A program made the translations under genes and the position numbers. Positions 1-13,007 of a stretch of DNA of 64,000 nt are shown here, in pieces; positions within the stretch are counted from its first letter, which is position 1; the number at the start of each line of letters is the position of its first letter. The DNA comes from Epiperipatus broadwayi. Its lineage: Eukaryota > Onychophora > Udeonychophora > Euonychophora > Peripatidae. The notes below the pieces were generated by a model. It saw only the letters and a program-made list of their open reading frames with translations. It made no database searches and had not been told where the DNA came from. The stretch lies in contig JAQFVV010013065.1 of assembly GCA_028023455.1 (NCBI GenBank), positions 220,123 through 284,122 on the forward strand, read 5' to 3'.

Positions 1-3000
1 GATAATGATTTGTGGAATAAAATACATTTCCGTCTCCTATTCGTTCTGCTGAAAGAAAGTAATCCAACTCTTTTTCATGCTTCTGAGAAGTTTATAATAG
101 GTTCAATATAAGTTAACAATTGATTTTTGTCATACTTTTAAATAACATAGTTACTGAGTACTTGCAAATTAACTATTAACAACAAAAATGGATAAAGCAT
201 TTTATATCTCTTCACTGTACAACAGGCAAAAATGAAGTTACAAATAAATTCATATTTTGGTTTGAATTAGGAAAAAAACTAATTTTTTTTACTAGAAGAT
301 GGATGTAATATTATTAAATCTTGTTATTCTACAGATGTAGTCATAAATACATTGTTTGTATTTAATCATGACTATATAAATAAAGGGCTGTTCTATTTCA
401 TTTCTGAAGAATGTAAGCATAAGCAAATAGTGTGGAAGTTCTTGAATCTATTATTGAGACTCCAATAACAAGTGCAAAGATCAAATCCAGTTTACAGTTT
501 GCTTTATTATTGAACCTAGAAAAAAATTTCATGGGCTTCAAATAAAGTTCACTTTTACTCAATAATGTTTTTATTTGAAAAGTTTTGCATTTAAGATCCT
601 GATTTAAAGATATTTTGCTTATGAAATTAGTGATAAGATTAACTGATTTCTTTATTTACTTTCTGCAAAATAATCATAAATCCCAAAGATTTTTAGCAAA
701 AATCAGAAAGTATACCCAACATCATGGGTTGAGTTTCATAATTATTTTTTCATAAGTTTAACATTCTACAAAAATCATCATCATCACATAAAGTGTATTT
801 GCATGGTTAATGAGCTTACAACTTACATTCTGTATTATACTTTAAAAATAAAAGAATATACTTTGATATAAAGTATAGATAAACTTGGATAATTTTCAAT
901 ATTAAAAAGTTTATAAGCTCACTGAAAATAATAACTTTCAATACTAATTACACTCATATTCATTCTGAATATTGGTGATATATCAAACTTTATGTCACCT
1001 ACTATTCTACTTTTTTTGAAAAAGGATAAAATCTAATTATTTTTAAACTTTCATGACAAAGACATTGCTTAAACTTTATACATCTCACTCCTAAAATAGT
1101 GAACATAAATAATAAGCTAGGATGCTGTAATAACATCAAAGTGAATAGTATGCAGAATATACTACTTCAATGAAAAACAGTGTGATAATCTTTTAAAATT
1201 ATCAGTTCTTATGAAGCAAAATGTTAAATATTAATAAATCAGTGATAAAGTATTGTGATTAAAATCATAAATGCAAACCCCATTACTGTATATGTTAATT
1301 ATTATAGATAAAGAAATAATTCATATAAACACAAATGATTAAAAACCTAAAGAGAACTTTTTTTAGCTATGTAATTAATAATTATTTTTCTCAGCTATAT
1401 GCTGAATGTTTGAATTATATAGCAATTTTTTGTTCAAAAGCTATCTTAATTTTGTAATAAAAAGATAGTTGTTATGAAGTATTTATAATTTGAAGTGATT
1501 TACTTGATAGTTTACTGTAATGTGATATTTATAGGATACAAATTTGTAAAATAATTTAAATTATTACACATTGTTATCAAATTTAATCTTCTAACTTTCA
1601 GAACAGCAAAAATTAATTTACAAGTTATCAAAGCACCTTTTTGATTAATAATAAAGTTGAAATTGCAGAATGTCCTCAATTGTGATTTATTTTTAAAAAA
1701 ATTTTTAATAACAATGAAATTAACCTTTTAATTTGAGTAACTAGATTAGATGCATCATATACTTGAATCAGAATCACTAATAACATTAGACAAAAATTTC
1801 AACAATTAAGAAATTTAATAACACTTTCAGAAAAGTATATTTTCATTAAGTTTTATAAAAATCTTTTTTCTTGATATTTTTTGGACTATCTAGTTCTAAA
1901 ATGACTTATTTGAACATTTATTTAGTATAACAGGCTTCAATTTTGCATAGTTGGTTGATTTGAAAAAAATTCCATAGAAAGAATAATAATTCTCAACAAT
2001 ATGATAAAGATCATAGTATTTGCTATTTTTGTGTGTGAAAAGATTTCTTACCTTACATTTGAAATAAAATAGTAATTGCCAACTCTTTTAAATGCTTAAT
2101 TAGAATATACATATCTTTGCTTATTTCATCTAAAGCAGGATCACTAATCACCCTCTTTCAACATAGACATTGAGCTTTGAGGGGATTGAAATGAAAACTT
2201 CAAATGCTGGATGAGATAATAAAAGTACTATATGTTTTCTCAATCTGATCTAAAATAGCTTTTTAAAAAACTTGTTGTAAGAAAGAGATGTATAATTCAT
2301 ACAAATATTTGCTGCAGTTATAAAATATATGGTGTTATATTAAATTATCTTATCTTCTATTGGTTTAATGACAGGAATTGCTAACACTTGAAAAGTATTC
2401 AAGTTAAAAAAACATAAATAAATAACATTTAAAAATGATATAGTTCCTCAAATGTTACAAAATCCTTTTCCAGCTTAGTAATAGAAATCTGATTATCTTT
2501 GTGATAATATCCATTAATAACTCCAAAGCTGAAAGTACCAAGAGGCACTATTAGGTTTCATAATGAAAGACCATGAAGAAATATTGTGCAATTCAGTTAA
2601 CCTTACTACATATCTTGCCTGCACAAAATATTCTTTACTTTTGTAGTTATTTTTTTCTTACCAACATTATTAATGTTAATTTTATATTATTTTTTTTAGA
2701 TTATAGTCAATAACTTAAAATATTAGGAATGATGGCACTTTTTTTCTTCAAACTGAGTTACTGACATTTAATGTAAGTTGAAATTATATGCTGAACCATG
2801 TTTTAAAAATAAATCAAATTTTATTTAATGCATAACACAATATTTTGAATGATATCATCTTCATATAATGCTAGTCTGATAATCTGGCCAGGTGGCAATA
2901 TAGATGGTGATTGAACTGGTAATCTTTTAGATTAATTATTACTGAATATAAGGTGACATTCTAGCATGGATTTATAATATCATTATAAAAACTTTTAGAT

Positions 3001-4120
3001 AAGCAACAAAATTATATATATATATAAATCTGTTTTCACAGAATTAATTTTTACTCAATGTCTTAGTTTCTTACACTTTTTAATAACATATAATACTGAT
3101 GCATTGTCTTTCTTTTCAAATAAAATATAGAGATACTTAATTCAGATTTTCATTTCTAACACATTTTTTCATAGTTAGATTTATCAATTCTTTTGTATAT
3201 TGTTAGAATCTGAGTCAAACTGCTTATCTTTGTAAAAGGACATTAGTAGATATTTAACATAACATTCACAGTAAAGTTTCTGCTTTCTATTTTTTTTTTT
3301 GATAGTTTAAAAAGTTTGATGTTTTAATTTTTTAGCATCTTTCCATAAAATTTTTGCATTCTCTTCTATATATCAGATATTAATTTCAAAATGGTATAGA
3401 GACTTTAGAATTATTAGATTCTATTACCAGCATATTTTTAAAATGTGCATAATACCCAGTGGTCTATAATATACAGGGAATCATGGAAGTGAGTTTTCAA
3501 ATATATAAAATCTCATTTAATATATAAATAAAATAATTTGAAAAGAAAATACTTGAGTCATAAAAAGTAGTAACAATTGAAAAAAATATAATAATAAAGA
3601 TAAAGTATTAAAAATATGGAAAGTATGGACATCTCATGCCATAGTAAAAAAAAAAGTCATCTTGAAGATTATCATAAAAGTTAAAGATTTTAATAAAATG
3701 TTATTAACTATATGAGTAAATGATAAAAATATTGTCAATTTAAGAAGCATATACATATAATCTATATTACTGTCCATGCACTTATTTAGTGCTTACAAAA
3801 TTAGTAGTTTTAAAAAGAAACAATATGCAGTGAAATCACTTGAACCCATAATATTGGTTTCAAGATTCTTAGCAAATACTTAATTAGTAAATAGTAATTC
3901 ATGCTTTGTTTATTTACACATGTACATATTTATATATTTTAACATGGTCAAGAAAACTCAAATGTTGATGCTTTATTAATTGAGAATCGAAGAGTATATT
4001 TGGATGATCAGTCATAATCATTAGTATAATCTTATAGTGTGGTTTGTGACAAAGATGTGAGTGCAGAAAGTTTGATAAATGTAATCAAACTATAGCAAAC
4101 TGCTATCTATAAAAATCCTA
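1..4120. other. A/T-rich DNA, no gene seen
   Basis: No open reading frame of useful length, no repeat structure beyond short A/T runs and a brief (TA)n near 3016, and no recognisable protein fragment in either orientation. It is best read as ancient intergenic or intronic DNA. An old repeat too diverged to recognise by eye could be hidden here. Confidence 0.6.
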
Positions 4121-4154
4121 AACATATGATGAAAATATGTGTAAAAATATGTGA

Positions 4155-4260
4155 TCTGGTCAAGTAATGAGTGCTGGTTCAGCATAGAATGTCCACAGGT
4201 TGGGAATTATTTATCTTTTTCACATGTCTTTGATCATATGTTTTAGAAAATTGTGATACA
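4155..4260 (+). repeat. Dispersed module D, copy 1
   Basis: This copy shares a 20-base identical block (4167-4186, ATGAGTGCTGGTTCAGCATA) with 51517-51536. Both copies continue with a similar A/T stretch, then TTTATCTT, a TTCAC-(A/G)-TGT box and GGTCAT/GATCAT-type sequence over about 80 bases. The shared block folds into a TGCT/AGCA stem with a GGTTC loop. The family is unknown to me; it may be part of a SINE or other short retroelement. Confidence 0.55.
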
Positions 4261-4289
4261 ATAAAAGTTTGAAATACTTATATATCATT

Positions 4290-4800
4290 TAAAGTGATGG
4301 TTAGGATGTTTTAAGTATCTCAGCATTATTTGACTTATTGTTTTAACTTGGTAGAGTAGACCTAAATATGTGCATCCAGATAATTATAGTTTGTAATACT
4401 GCCTTAGGTTTGGCAGTGGCTAAATAATTAACCTGGTCTATAGTGGACCACTTTCAAATCCAGTCACAAGATGGAACTGTTGATTTACTTTTAGTGTTGA
4501 TCATTCATAATGAATCATTCATAATGATGAATGATTATTGCTTTTATGTAATGCAGGTAAACATATAGTTATTTAATTATAATTGTATTGATTTCTCAAA
4601 CTCATATCTCATTAGTTAATTTTATATTTTAATTCTATAGTAACTGGAGTTGATGATGAATGATTTTTCATCACCTCAGGTTCACTCCTGTTTGCAGTAT
4701 CATTACAAATGTCTACCCAACTGTGGACTGATGATGATGATGTACTGGTGGCCATCACTACATAATTGCCACTCAACTTGATCTCAAATAACAACATTTA
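4290..4800 (+). repeat. Dispersed family A, copy 1 (tRNA-like promoter)
   Basis: Homologous by eye to 12205-12668 and 18655-19285. The best shared block is CTGGTCTATAGTGGACC followed by TTTCAAATCCAGTCACAAG (about 4434-4472). TGGCAGTGGCTAAATAATTA just upstream resembles a Pol III box A, and TTTCAAATCC about 40 bases later resembles box B (GTTCRANNC), so the family may be SINE-like. The 3' part carries GATGATGA repeats and a TCACC-AGGTTCAC block also seen at 12.62 kb. Unlike the other copies, this one does not end in a clear (TA)n. Confidence 0.6.
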
Positions 4801-5195
4801 AGAAAAAGGTATACATTTTATGCAGATTTAATTTTAAAGCATTACTGTGAAATATATGACAAGGGTATCAATAATTATAAATTATAAAATAATAGTTAAT
4901 GTATATTTAAGGAGTTCATATTTAGAGTTAAATAGTAAGTCTATGATTTAGGAGATTGGATTGGGTTTTTGATTATTGGACTTTGTTTAGTTGTACTTTC
5001 AGTTTTGATGATGGATGGAGGGTTTTGTCATTGGCTTGGGGGTGCAATGTTTTTATGCAACTTCAAAGAGTGCTCTATCTCAGGTTTTTCTGCAAACCAC
5101 TTTCTGATTTCTTATTATTTATCATGGAACAGTGAACATAGTCTTGCCATGATCCCAGCCTTTAAGTCTCCAAGAAAAGGACATGGCATGGTTCA

Positions 5196-5280
5196 CATTT
5201 TCCAGCCCCTAAGACTTAAAAGAGTAGGATATAGTTTTGTATTTTTCAACCCTTAAGACTCAAAAGAGCAGGACTTTGCA
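5196..5280 (+). repeat. Diverged 44-bp tandem duplication
   Basis: Two units, each containing a TTTTTC-A(G/A)CCC-AAGACT-AAAAGAG-AGGA pattern, lie 44 bases apart. The rest of 4800-5627 shows nothing I can assign. The longest forward frame there (4969-5256) reads through this repeat and resembles no known protein. Confidence 0.5.
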
Positions 5281-5627
5281 AAGATTTTTGCATTCTTATT
5301 TCATATCACGGGTTATGGTAGCATATAATGTCTAAATTGATGTAGCTCTCTTGGTGTTCATAGTGCATGATATACTTAAAATCCAGTGCCTGAATTCTTT
5401 ATCTATCACAGGAATGCAGGTCACTATTCATTCTGTTAGCTGTCAGATGCCTCTCAAATCTAAAAAATTTGATGAGTACATAGTTTGAGATATTAACTTT
5501 GTTTTGATTATACATTGTCATTACGTCAAATATTGTTCACTTGGTGTTTCATTTCCCCCCTTCCCATGAGAATGGATATGAGATGGTTATGTATCTCATG
5601 GCACAAATCACATACTAGTATGAGTGT

Positions 5628-5800
5628 ATATATATATTGTAACCGGACTCGCGTACAACCCTTTAATCACATCAGTTGTAACAATTTTCTGATGAGCATG
5701 CTGTAGGAAGGAACTATCAATTGACATTCCTAATGCAGATGTTAATGCCTCCTACAACAATATTTCCTGCTCATCAGAGGATGTAGTACAATAGAGACTG
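5628..5800. repeat. (TA)n-TTGTAACC boundary and imperfect inverted repeat
   Basis: A short (TA)n runs into TTGTAACCGG at about 5628-5645, the same junction seen at 15.83, 19.27, 25.94 and 30.13 kb. Downstream, CTGATGAGCA (5689-5698) is the exact reverse complement of TGCTCATCAG (5768-5777). Partly matching inner arms (CTGTAGGAAGG against CCTCCTACAAC) suggest an imperfect hairpin of about 90 bases. This could be the edge of a mobile element whose body includes the satellite block that follows. That is inference. Confidence 0.45.
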
Positions 5801-6084
5801 TGAACATCTAAACATTTATATGTTTGGTTTTCCAAACAGCGCCATTAGAGTTCCGTCTTACTACAACCTGACTGGTCTGGATCTAGTTATGTCAGACGTA
5901 GCTCAGGAATGCATGAGATTCTCATGAACCAGTGCTATAATTGGTGAGTGATGCAATAAAACAAACAAAACTGAACAACTGGATAACCAATTTAATTTTT
6001 AGTAACAAAAAAAATTTATTAAATAACAATTAATTTGCAATTTCTAACGAAATTCATTTCTATCCACATGATAACTCATTTTTA

Positions 6085-6620
6085 TTTTACTTATAAAAGA
6101 GTTAGAAGCAGTTCCTTTTATTTTTTATCAATAGTTCATTTACAAATTCAATTATGAGAAAAAGCTTGGAAATAGTCAATTCAATAATAGTTCATTTTGA
6201 ATCCATTTATTAGAAGAAGCTTGGAAACGTTCTAATTCAACAATAGTTCATTTTGAATTCATTTATGAGAAAAAGCTTGGAAATATTCTAATTCAACAAT
6301 AATTCATTTTGAATCCATTTATGAGAAGAAGCTTGGAAATATTCTAATTCAACAATAATTCATTTTGAATCCATTTATGAGAAGAAGCTTGGAAATATTC
6401 TAATTCAACAATAATTCATTTTGAATTCATTTATGAGAAGAAACTTGGAAATATTCTAATTTAACAATAATTCATTTTGAATCCATTTATGAGAAGAAGC
6501 TTGGAAATATTCTAATTCAACAATAATTCATTTTGAATTCATTTATGAGAAGAAACTTGGAAACATTCTAATTCAACAATAGTTCATTTTTGTATTCCTT
6601 TATGAGAAGAAGCCTGATAG
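6085..6620 (+). repeat. 56-bp satellite array, about 9 copies
   Basis: Units start at about 6130, 6185, 6242, 6298, 6354, 6410, 6466, 6522 and 6578, so the period is 55-57 bases. Each unit carries AATARTTCATTTTGAATYC, TTTATGAGAAGAA and usually AAGCTTGGAAA (a HindIII site in most units). Inner units are nearly identical and edge units more diverged, as expected from unequal exchange. A diverged segment near 6088 (TTATAAAAGAGTTAGAAGCAG) looks like the larger unit that follows. Confidence 0.92.
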
Positions 6621-7210
6621 CAGTTAAGCATTTATGATTTATATAACATTTCGTTATGAATTATTACTGATTGGTAAACATTTAAATTCAGCAATTCTTG
6701 GTTTGTGGAGTATTCATCATTTGGTAATTAAAGCATTTATAATTTAGTCAAATATAAAAGTATATTCTTATACATAAACTCTGTTACATTATAAGAAGCT
6801 TAGAAGCAGTCAAGTATTTATGATTTATACAGCATTTCATCATTTTATTAATTATTACCGATTGGTAGACATTTGAACTCAGCAATTCTTGGTTTGTAGA
6901 GCATTTATCATTTGATAATTGAGGCATTTATAATTTAGCCAAATATAAAAGTATGTTCTTATACATAAACTCTGTTACATTATAAGAAGCTTAGAAGCAG
7001 TCAAGTATTTATGATTTATACAGCATTTCATCATTTTATTAATTATTACCGATTGGTAGACATTTGAACTCAGCAATTCTTGGTTTGTAGAGCATTTATC
7101 ATTTGATAATTGAGGCATTTATAATTTAGCCAAATATAAAACTATATTCATATACATAAACTCTGTTTGGCTTGTGGAGCATTTATCATTTAGTAATTAA
7201 AGCATTTCTA
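6600..7210 (+). repeat. 191-bp tandem repeat, about 3 copies
   Basis: The block ATTATAAGAAGCTTAGAAGC recurs from about 6789 and 6980, giving a 191-base period. Copies run roughly 6605-6788 (diverged), 6789-6979, and 6980-7170 followed by a partial unit to 7210. The first two phases with AAGCTTAGAAGCAG are almost identical. The unit shares the AGAAGCTT-GAA core with the adjacent 56-bp array, so the two arrays are probably related by nested amplification. Confidence 0.9.
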
Positions 7211-7245
7211 ATTTATATAGAAAATACGTTCAAATATTTTTATAA

Positions 7246-7390
7246 ATAAATTTGCGTATAACTATTTCATAACTTCATTTTATAACGTATGATAAACATG
7301 TTTTAATATTTTACAAAACAAATTCTATGTAATTATTTCATAATTCCACTTTATAACGTATGATAAATATGTTTTAATATTTTATAAAAA
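7246..7390 (+). repeat. 71-bp tandem duplication
   Basis: Two copies of a unit containing TATTTCATAA, TATAACGTATGATAAA and ATGTTTTAATATTTTA lie 71 bases apart. They directly follow the 191-bp array and are separated from it by A/T-rich DNA only. From 7400 to 7930 I see only A and T homopolymer runs and a G7 run near 7890. Confidence 0.8.
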
Positions 7391-7939
7391 TTACCTTCCA
7401 GTTTTGCAGTCTAATTTACTCAAGAGAAGGTGGGTTATTTCATCGATGGAAAGTCATGGCACAGCGTGGAGAGAATGAAGCCACTAAATGACATTATAAT
7501 TCCTCTAGCAAAGTTTTCTTTTTCCATTTTCACGTTTAGTTAAAGCTATATTTTAATTTGTCAAAAGAATTAAGTAATACACTTTCTTTTTTTAAAAAAA
7601 AATTCAATATGTTCTGCTTCTCTGTGTAAGACGAAAGTTCTTTTTTTTCACAATGTGCCTAATTTGAATACTGCCTCAGTTTAACTCAAGTATCTTTTTT
7701 CTTTCTTTTTAATGATTGGATAATTAATTTCTTTTTTTTTTATTGAGACAGATAAAAAAAAAAAAAAAAAGACGATATAACATTTTATTCAAATTCATCA
7801 ATCTCAAAATTAAAAATATGATTTTTTTTTAAACAAATCAAAATTTATTGTGTTCCCAATTAGACTGAATCACGCTAGACGTTTTTAAATGGGGGGGTCT
7901 TTTGAATATTTATATGAGGAACAGAATATCTGTTTCAAT

Positions 7940-8060
7940 ATATATATATATAATATGAAAGGGAAAGTAAAAATAAACACAAATTTTTTTTCTAGATATT
8001 TTCTATATTACACTGGAATAATGATTAAGGAATAAATAATTTTGAATTTAAATAAAAAAA
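7940..8060 (+). repeat. Dispersed family E, copy 1
   Basis: After a (TA)n tract, the sequence AAATAAACACA followed by TAGATATTTTCTA and an ATTACACTGGAATA-like stretch matches 15885-16010, where the same blocks occur in the same order and are again preceded by (TA)n. No coding potential is visible. The family is not recognised. Confidence 0.6.
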
Positions 8061-9862
8061 TTTATTACAAGTTAAACATTTAAAAAGATCTAATTAATAT
8101 TTTATTAATTCTAATTTTGAAATTAAAACAAGCAGGTTTTTATGTTAAAATAGATATACTCGTAATTATAAAATTTCACTATCTATTTTGATTAAAGAAT
8201 TTTTTAAATTAAAGCTTGTATAATATATTTTGATAAAAATGATACAATGTTGTTTTTCAAAGGATTAAAATAGATTAAAAAGAGTCATTAAACTTTTTTC
8301 AATAAATATAAGAAAAACTTATTTTTAATTACTGTATTTGTTTCCACCCTGACACTGAAAATGTTGAAAAAAAGTTTAGAGTGGTGATTAACTTTTACAG
8401 ATTGTGACAGCACAATGACCATGAAGATATAATTGAATGCAAGATAGTGCAAATTAGCCACTGCTAGTTTACAACACTAGAATTTGGATTTACATAAAAG
8501 TAAAGGGCCTGCTTTTCTGTGTTCTCCATTAGCCTGTATATTATGTATCAGACAGTATGCCTAAAATCTATCAAATTCTAAACCAAATGGAGCTGATTAT
8601 AGTGCAACAGTTTCTGTATAATATCTTTCCTGAAAATGACAATAATTCAGTTTGCTGTTTAGAAGAGGCCAGATTTCCCAGAGAGTCCATAAGCTTGCTG
8701 AGGAATTAGCATATATGCATACTGTTTAATCTATATGCACAGAAACACAGGTAAAGGTACTGCATTGTATATATATATATATATAAGACAGTTGGTGAGT
8801 TATTTTAAATAATTATTTTAGTGAAAATGATAGTTGATTTTTTTTTAATTACAATTTTTTAAAGTAAATAACTTTATTCCACAAGAAGTAAGATGTGTTT
8901 CCAATATATTTTGAAACAAAAAAGTAAACTACAAATTCTTTCTAGATTAGGAAACAAAAAAATATTGCTGGAGCATTTTTAAGATGTTTAAAATTAATCA
9001 AGAGTAACCTGTTAAAAAAATCTTTTTATGAAGGACTGTCAATGGAATAAATATATTTTTAAGAAAAACTTTTACTTACCATAAAAAATTAAGAGGCTAA
9101 TTAATAGCTTCAATTCATATCATCTATTTTTTAAATATATGAACATCATATGTTTGCATTTATGTATCATTCAAATTTGATAGCTTATTTTTTATTATTA
9201 TGACAATTCCCATATGTTATGGCACATCTGTGTGCTTATATAGATGCATATCAGATAGACATATATGTTAGAATTAATCATATTTTTTGTTATATGACAA
9301 TTCAAATGTAAAAATGTAATATTTTTAATAAATTTATTATTTTGACAAATTAAAATATATGATAAAAAGTGTGCACACACAATTTTATTTGCATACACAT
9401 ATATTATATCAATCATTAATTATGTATTATAAAAAATAAATTTAATTTATAGGTTTATGACATTCAAATATGTTCATAAATTATTTTACAGCATATCTAT
9501 GCACTTATATATATTGAACCAGATTGACATCCGATTCAAAGGTTTTACTGCCAAAATTAAAAACTTTTAATTTCGTTAAGTTTCTAAAGTTGAAAGTAAA
9601 AAAAGATTTTAATTATTAAAAAGAGTACGTGTATTAAAACACCTATTCATTTATAGATCGTTTTAATGTTTATAAAATTGTTTTAAAATAGTTTTCTTAT
9701 ATCGCTTGTTTTTACTTTTTTAAAAATCAATTTGATTTAAAAACAAGCTGGCTAGCTAATTACATTCCTGTTGCTTTTATATTAATTATTTTAAAGTTCA
9801 TTTCAAAAGTGGAGATTTAATTGTGTTTTTGTTTTATAATAATCCCTGGGTAGAATTCTTAG
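8061..9862. other. Non-coding stretch, nothing assigned
   Basis: A/T-rich, with a short (TA)n at about 8766-8785. The slightly more balanced patch at 8340-8720 has no usable reading frame and no inverted ends that I can see. The minus-strand frame at 9198-9416 is low-complexity and resembles no protein. Confidence 0.5.
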
Positions 9863-10327
9863 ATTAGATTGAGCTGGAGATTAATATTTGCCCTGCCTAA
9901 GGCGTAGAAATTCAACAACAAGGAAAGTGTTTCATGGGAAATGTAAGAGGTATAAATAGCCCCGCTAATTTGGAGTAGTGACTTTGGCAACCTGTTGAGA
10001 TCCTGAGTTTTGGTAGCAGTTCAGACATTTAATTTCTTTAAAAACAAATTTGCAGATGTCAAATACTGTACATGTTGTCACCATCAGACTGGCATGCTAA
10101 CTTAACAAAGGATGGATCCCTAACTTCCAAATTTGCTCCAGTAATGCCATAAACATCTAGAAGAAGCCAGAACCTCATTAAACTACCTTGCCACTGTCTA
10201 AGGACCTGAAAATGGACTAAAATAAAAGTGTGCACTCTACGTGAACTGTGTTTTACCAAAAGGTAACTATTTGCTTTTATTCTTCCCAGGGCAAATTTCT
10301 TTTCATTAAATCTCCACTCAATCTAAT
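9863..10327. mobile_element. MITE-like element with inverted ends (465 bp)
   Basis: The left end ATTAGATTGAG-(ct)-GGAGATT (from 9863) is repeated inverted as AATCTCC-a-CTCAATCTAAT (to 10327). Further in, TTTGCCCTG (left) pairs with CAGGGCAAA (right), so the terminal inverted repeats are about 33-41 bases with small gaps. The interior has no transposase; a 66-codon minus-strand frame inside (10059-10259) resembles nothing known. Target duplication is unclear. This is probably a non-autonomous DNA transposon. Confidence 0.65.
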
Positions 10328-10439
10328 TATAAATCTGAATTTCATAAAAAATATTTAGCTTCCTATATAATATTTGCTGTGTTTCCTTGTATTTTGTAGT
10401 GTGTCTTGGAATCTTAGTTTTAAGATTCCAAGTTTGCTT

Positions 10440-11652
10440 TCAAATTTTGTTTATTGGAGAATGACGAGTGAGTTTTCTATTTTTATGCCTAACTTTTACT
10501 AAATGCTTTAGCAGTCATGTATATTTTAAATGCTTTCCTGTAATTATTTTATTATTCAATAATTAATTTTAAACACTGTGTTTGCACTTTTGCAAACCTA
10601 CAAAAATCTTTTGGCTGGCGACTTTATTGTCTAATTATTCACAGGTGGGGATTTCATTTCTTATATCTCTGAAAGTGGAAACTAGAATTGTTTTTCTTTG
10701 TAATTTTATAAGTCGTCAGCAGGAAGATAATATTTATGCCTTTTTAAATTACAGGTGAAAGAGACTTTTGTTCTGCTAAAGCATTTAAAACTTTTAATAT
10801 TTTCATACTCATGCGCACTCTCCGATAGATTTATTTTTGTATTTATTATGTATAGTTTAAAATTTATCAGAGCATGTATTCAGAACTTGTTTCATAAATT
10901 TATTTCTTAGTTATCATTATTTGTAATTCATTTTCTTTAATTGCTGGGGCAGACATAACTGTTTTTCTAATGATTTACTTGTCTCCTATTGAGACTGTAA
11001 TTATTATTAGTTTTCTCCAATCATTTGGTTGGGATTCGCCAGTTTCAATTGTTTTCCTTTCATTTTCAATCATATTTTTTGGTTGTTCTTGGAGTAGGTC
11101 AATCATCTTTATTTTAAATGTAATAATAGGTGCAACTTCTACCAACATAATGACATTTGGGGTTTGACACATTTTCAGGTCTTGAAAAGCTCGTTGGTGC
11201 TGGTTTCATTGATTTGCTTCAAGAACGTATTGTTTAAATATCTGAATGGGAAAACCAATGTATGGGTGAATCCTCTGCTGAATGAAATTTGCCTCCTCCC
11301 TTTTATAATTTGTTTATTAGAAGATCAGTTGGTCTGCCAGAGCTGTGCATTTTGTCTTTCTGATACACGCCTGAGTTACCCCTATTTATTGTGTCTTAAA
11401 CTTATACTTCACAATTTATTTTCTCACAAATAAAACTTTTTAAATATGTTTAAACTTAATTTGGCTGACATTTGTCTTCGTGCTTTTGTCTCAATTGTCT
11501 AAACAATTTTAAGATCTCTTGTTTCTCCCTGAGTCTAGTCGGCACAAACCATCATCATCATCCATCCATTCTGATCACAGTAAATAAATTTTCCAGATAC
11601 ATAGTGGTCTGGTGGTGCCCTCTCTGTCAGAATGGATTGATTGTCCAGTACA

Positions 11653-11690
<38 letters not shown>
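10440..11690 (+). repeat. Dispersed family B, copy 1
   Basis: Collinear by eye with 13841-14748. Shared blocks in order are TTGGAGA near 10460, GTGTTTG followed by AAATCTTTTGGCTGGC (10604-10619), CATGCGCACTCTC near 10811, and CTCAATTGTCT-AACAAT followed by AAGATCTC and CATCATCAT near 11490-11560. It ends in GTACAATATATATA and a (TA)n(TG)n microsatellite (about 11650-11690). Copy 1 is longer than copy 2, with about 0.5 kb of extra sequence at 10900-11450. The small frames within (10970-11433) resemble no known protein. Confidence 0.55.
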
Positions 11691-11692
<2 letters not shown>

Positions 11693-12204
11693 TTTATATA
11701 TTAACATACTTGTAAATCACAGTGTGATACCTTTTTTATTATTATATGACAATTCAAGTATTTTCATTTTATATTATACAGGCATGTTTGTATGCTGATA
11801 TATATAGGTGTTTTACATAAATCTATTGGGACATATAAAAATTACAATGTAATAGTGGATTTCTTTTTTCTATTAATCAAAATCAGAAGCCTTAATTTAT
11901 ATGTATAACCATATTCTGCAGACTTTAATTTCATTTTTATTATTATTAAATTGATATTGTTTAAATTATTTCAGTGAATTTACTCAATCCTAAATAGTTT
12001 TAGAATATTAAATTTTAGAATTATATCTCTTGTTCACAGTAACAAGTATAGAGCTTTTGTTAATGCATAATGATTTATTGTATAAAAAAAGGTTTATATT
12101 CAGTATTTATGGACATCCAGTTGATAATGATCTTGAATTAGTTTAAAGAAGATATCCTTTAAAGTATAGACAAAGTTTATTTATTATTATTTCTTTAGAA
12201 ATTT

Positions 12205-12668
12205 AGTTTATAATGGGCCAGTACATTAAAGGTACTAAGTGGCCAGAGCATTGGCTAATTAGCCTTTTAGTATCACAGCATTATTGTTTTTATTGTTATA
12301 TATTTTGATGGATTAGTACTTCAAATTATTGCTTAAATAATCAGCACCAAGCTGGCAAGAGATAAATAATTAGTTGGTCTATAGTAGACCCATTTCAAAT
12401 CCAGTCACAAGATTTACTGTTGATTTATTTTATTGTTGATCACTCATGATGATGAATGATTAGATTATTACTTTTGTATAATGCTGGTGAACATATAATT
12501 ACTTATAATTAGTTCTGCGCTGATCGCTCATGCTCATTATATTCAACGCACATAGTTTTTCATTATATATTTTTTACATTCAATTTTATATTTTGATGGA
12601 GTTGATGATGATGATGAGTGCCATCACACCAGGTTCACCTCAGTTTTCCTGTACTAATATATATATAT
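12205..12668 (+). repeat. Dispersed family A, copy 2 (tRNA-like promoter)
   Basis: It begins with GGCCAGTACATTAAAGGTAC, matching 18.66 kb. The box A-like TGGCAAGAGATAAATAATTA is followed after about 40 bases by the box B-like TTTCAAATCC and CAGTCACAAG. The 3' part has a GTTGATGATGATG block and an ATCACACCAGGTTCACC block, and it ends at CCTGTACTAATATATATA. Weaker similarity to copy 3 reaches upstream to about 11840 (AAAATCAGA-GCCTTA), so the full element may be 0.85-1 kb. Confidence 0.65.
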
Positions 12669-13007
12669 GAAATTAAAAGTATATCTAAACCAACAAAAAA
12701 AAATCGAACTGGATATGTTATCCACTTCAAAAGCAACCATTGTGAAATCAAACTTAAAATGTATATTTATAAAGATTTTAAAAGGAAAGAGAAAATTGCA
12801 TTTAAAAATTTTGTATTTTGTTAATTTTTTTATTAAGATTCTATGCCAGAACACACGTATTTGATTATTAATGGAATTTTAATTTAAGAGTTTTGATTAA
12901 GTTTTTTTTGTTTGCTTGTTTTAATCTATCTTAAAAAGCAGAAACTCATTTTCTAATTTATTAAAAGTGGGATTCAAATAAAAAGTAAAAACATAAGATA
13001 AAAAAGA

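Noticed and set aside
5689-5777. CTGATGAG at 5689 as a hammerhead ribozyme core
   Set aside because: The following bases do not form stem II followed by GAAA; the 10-bp inverted repeat explains the match better.
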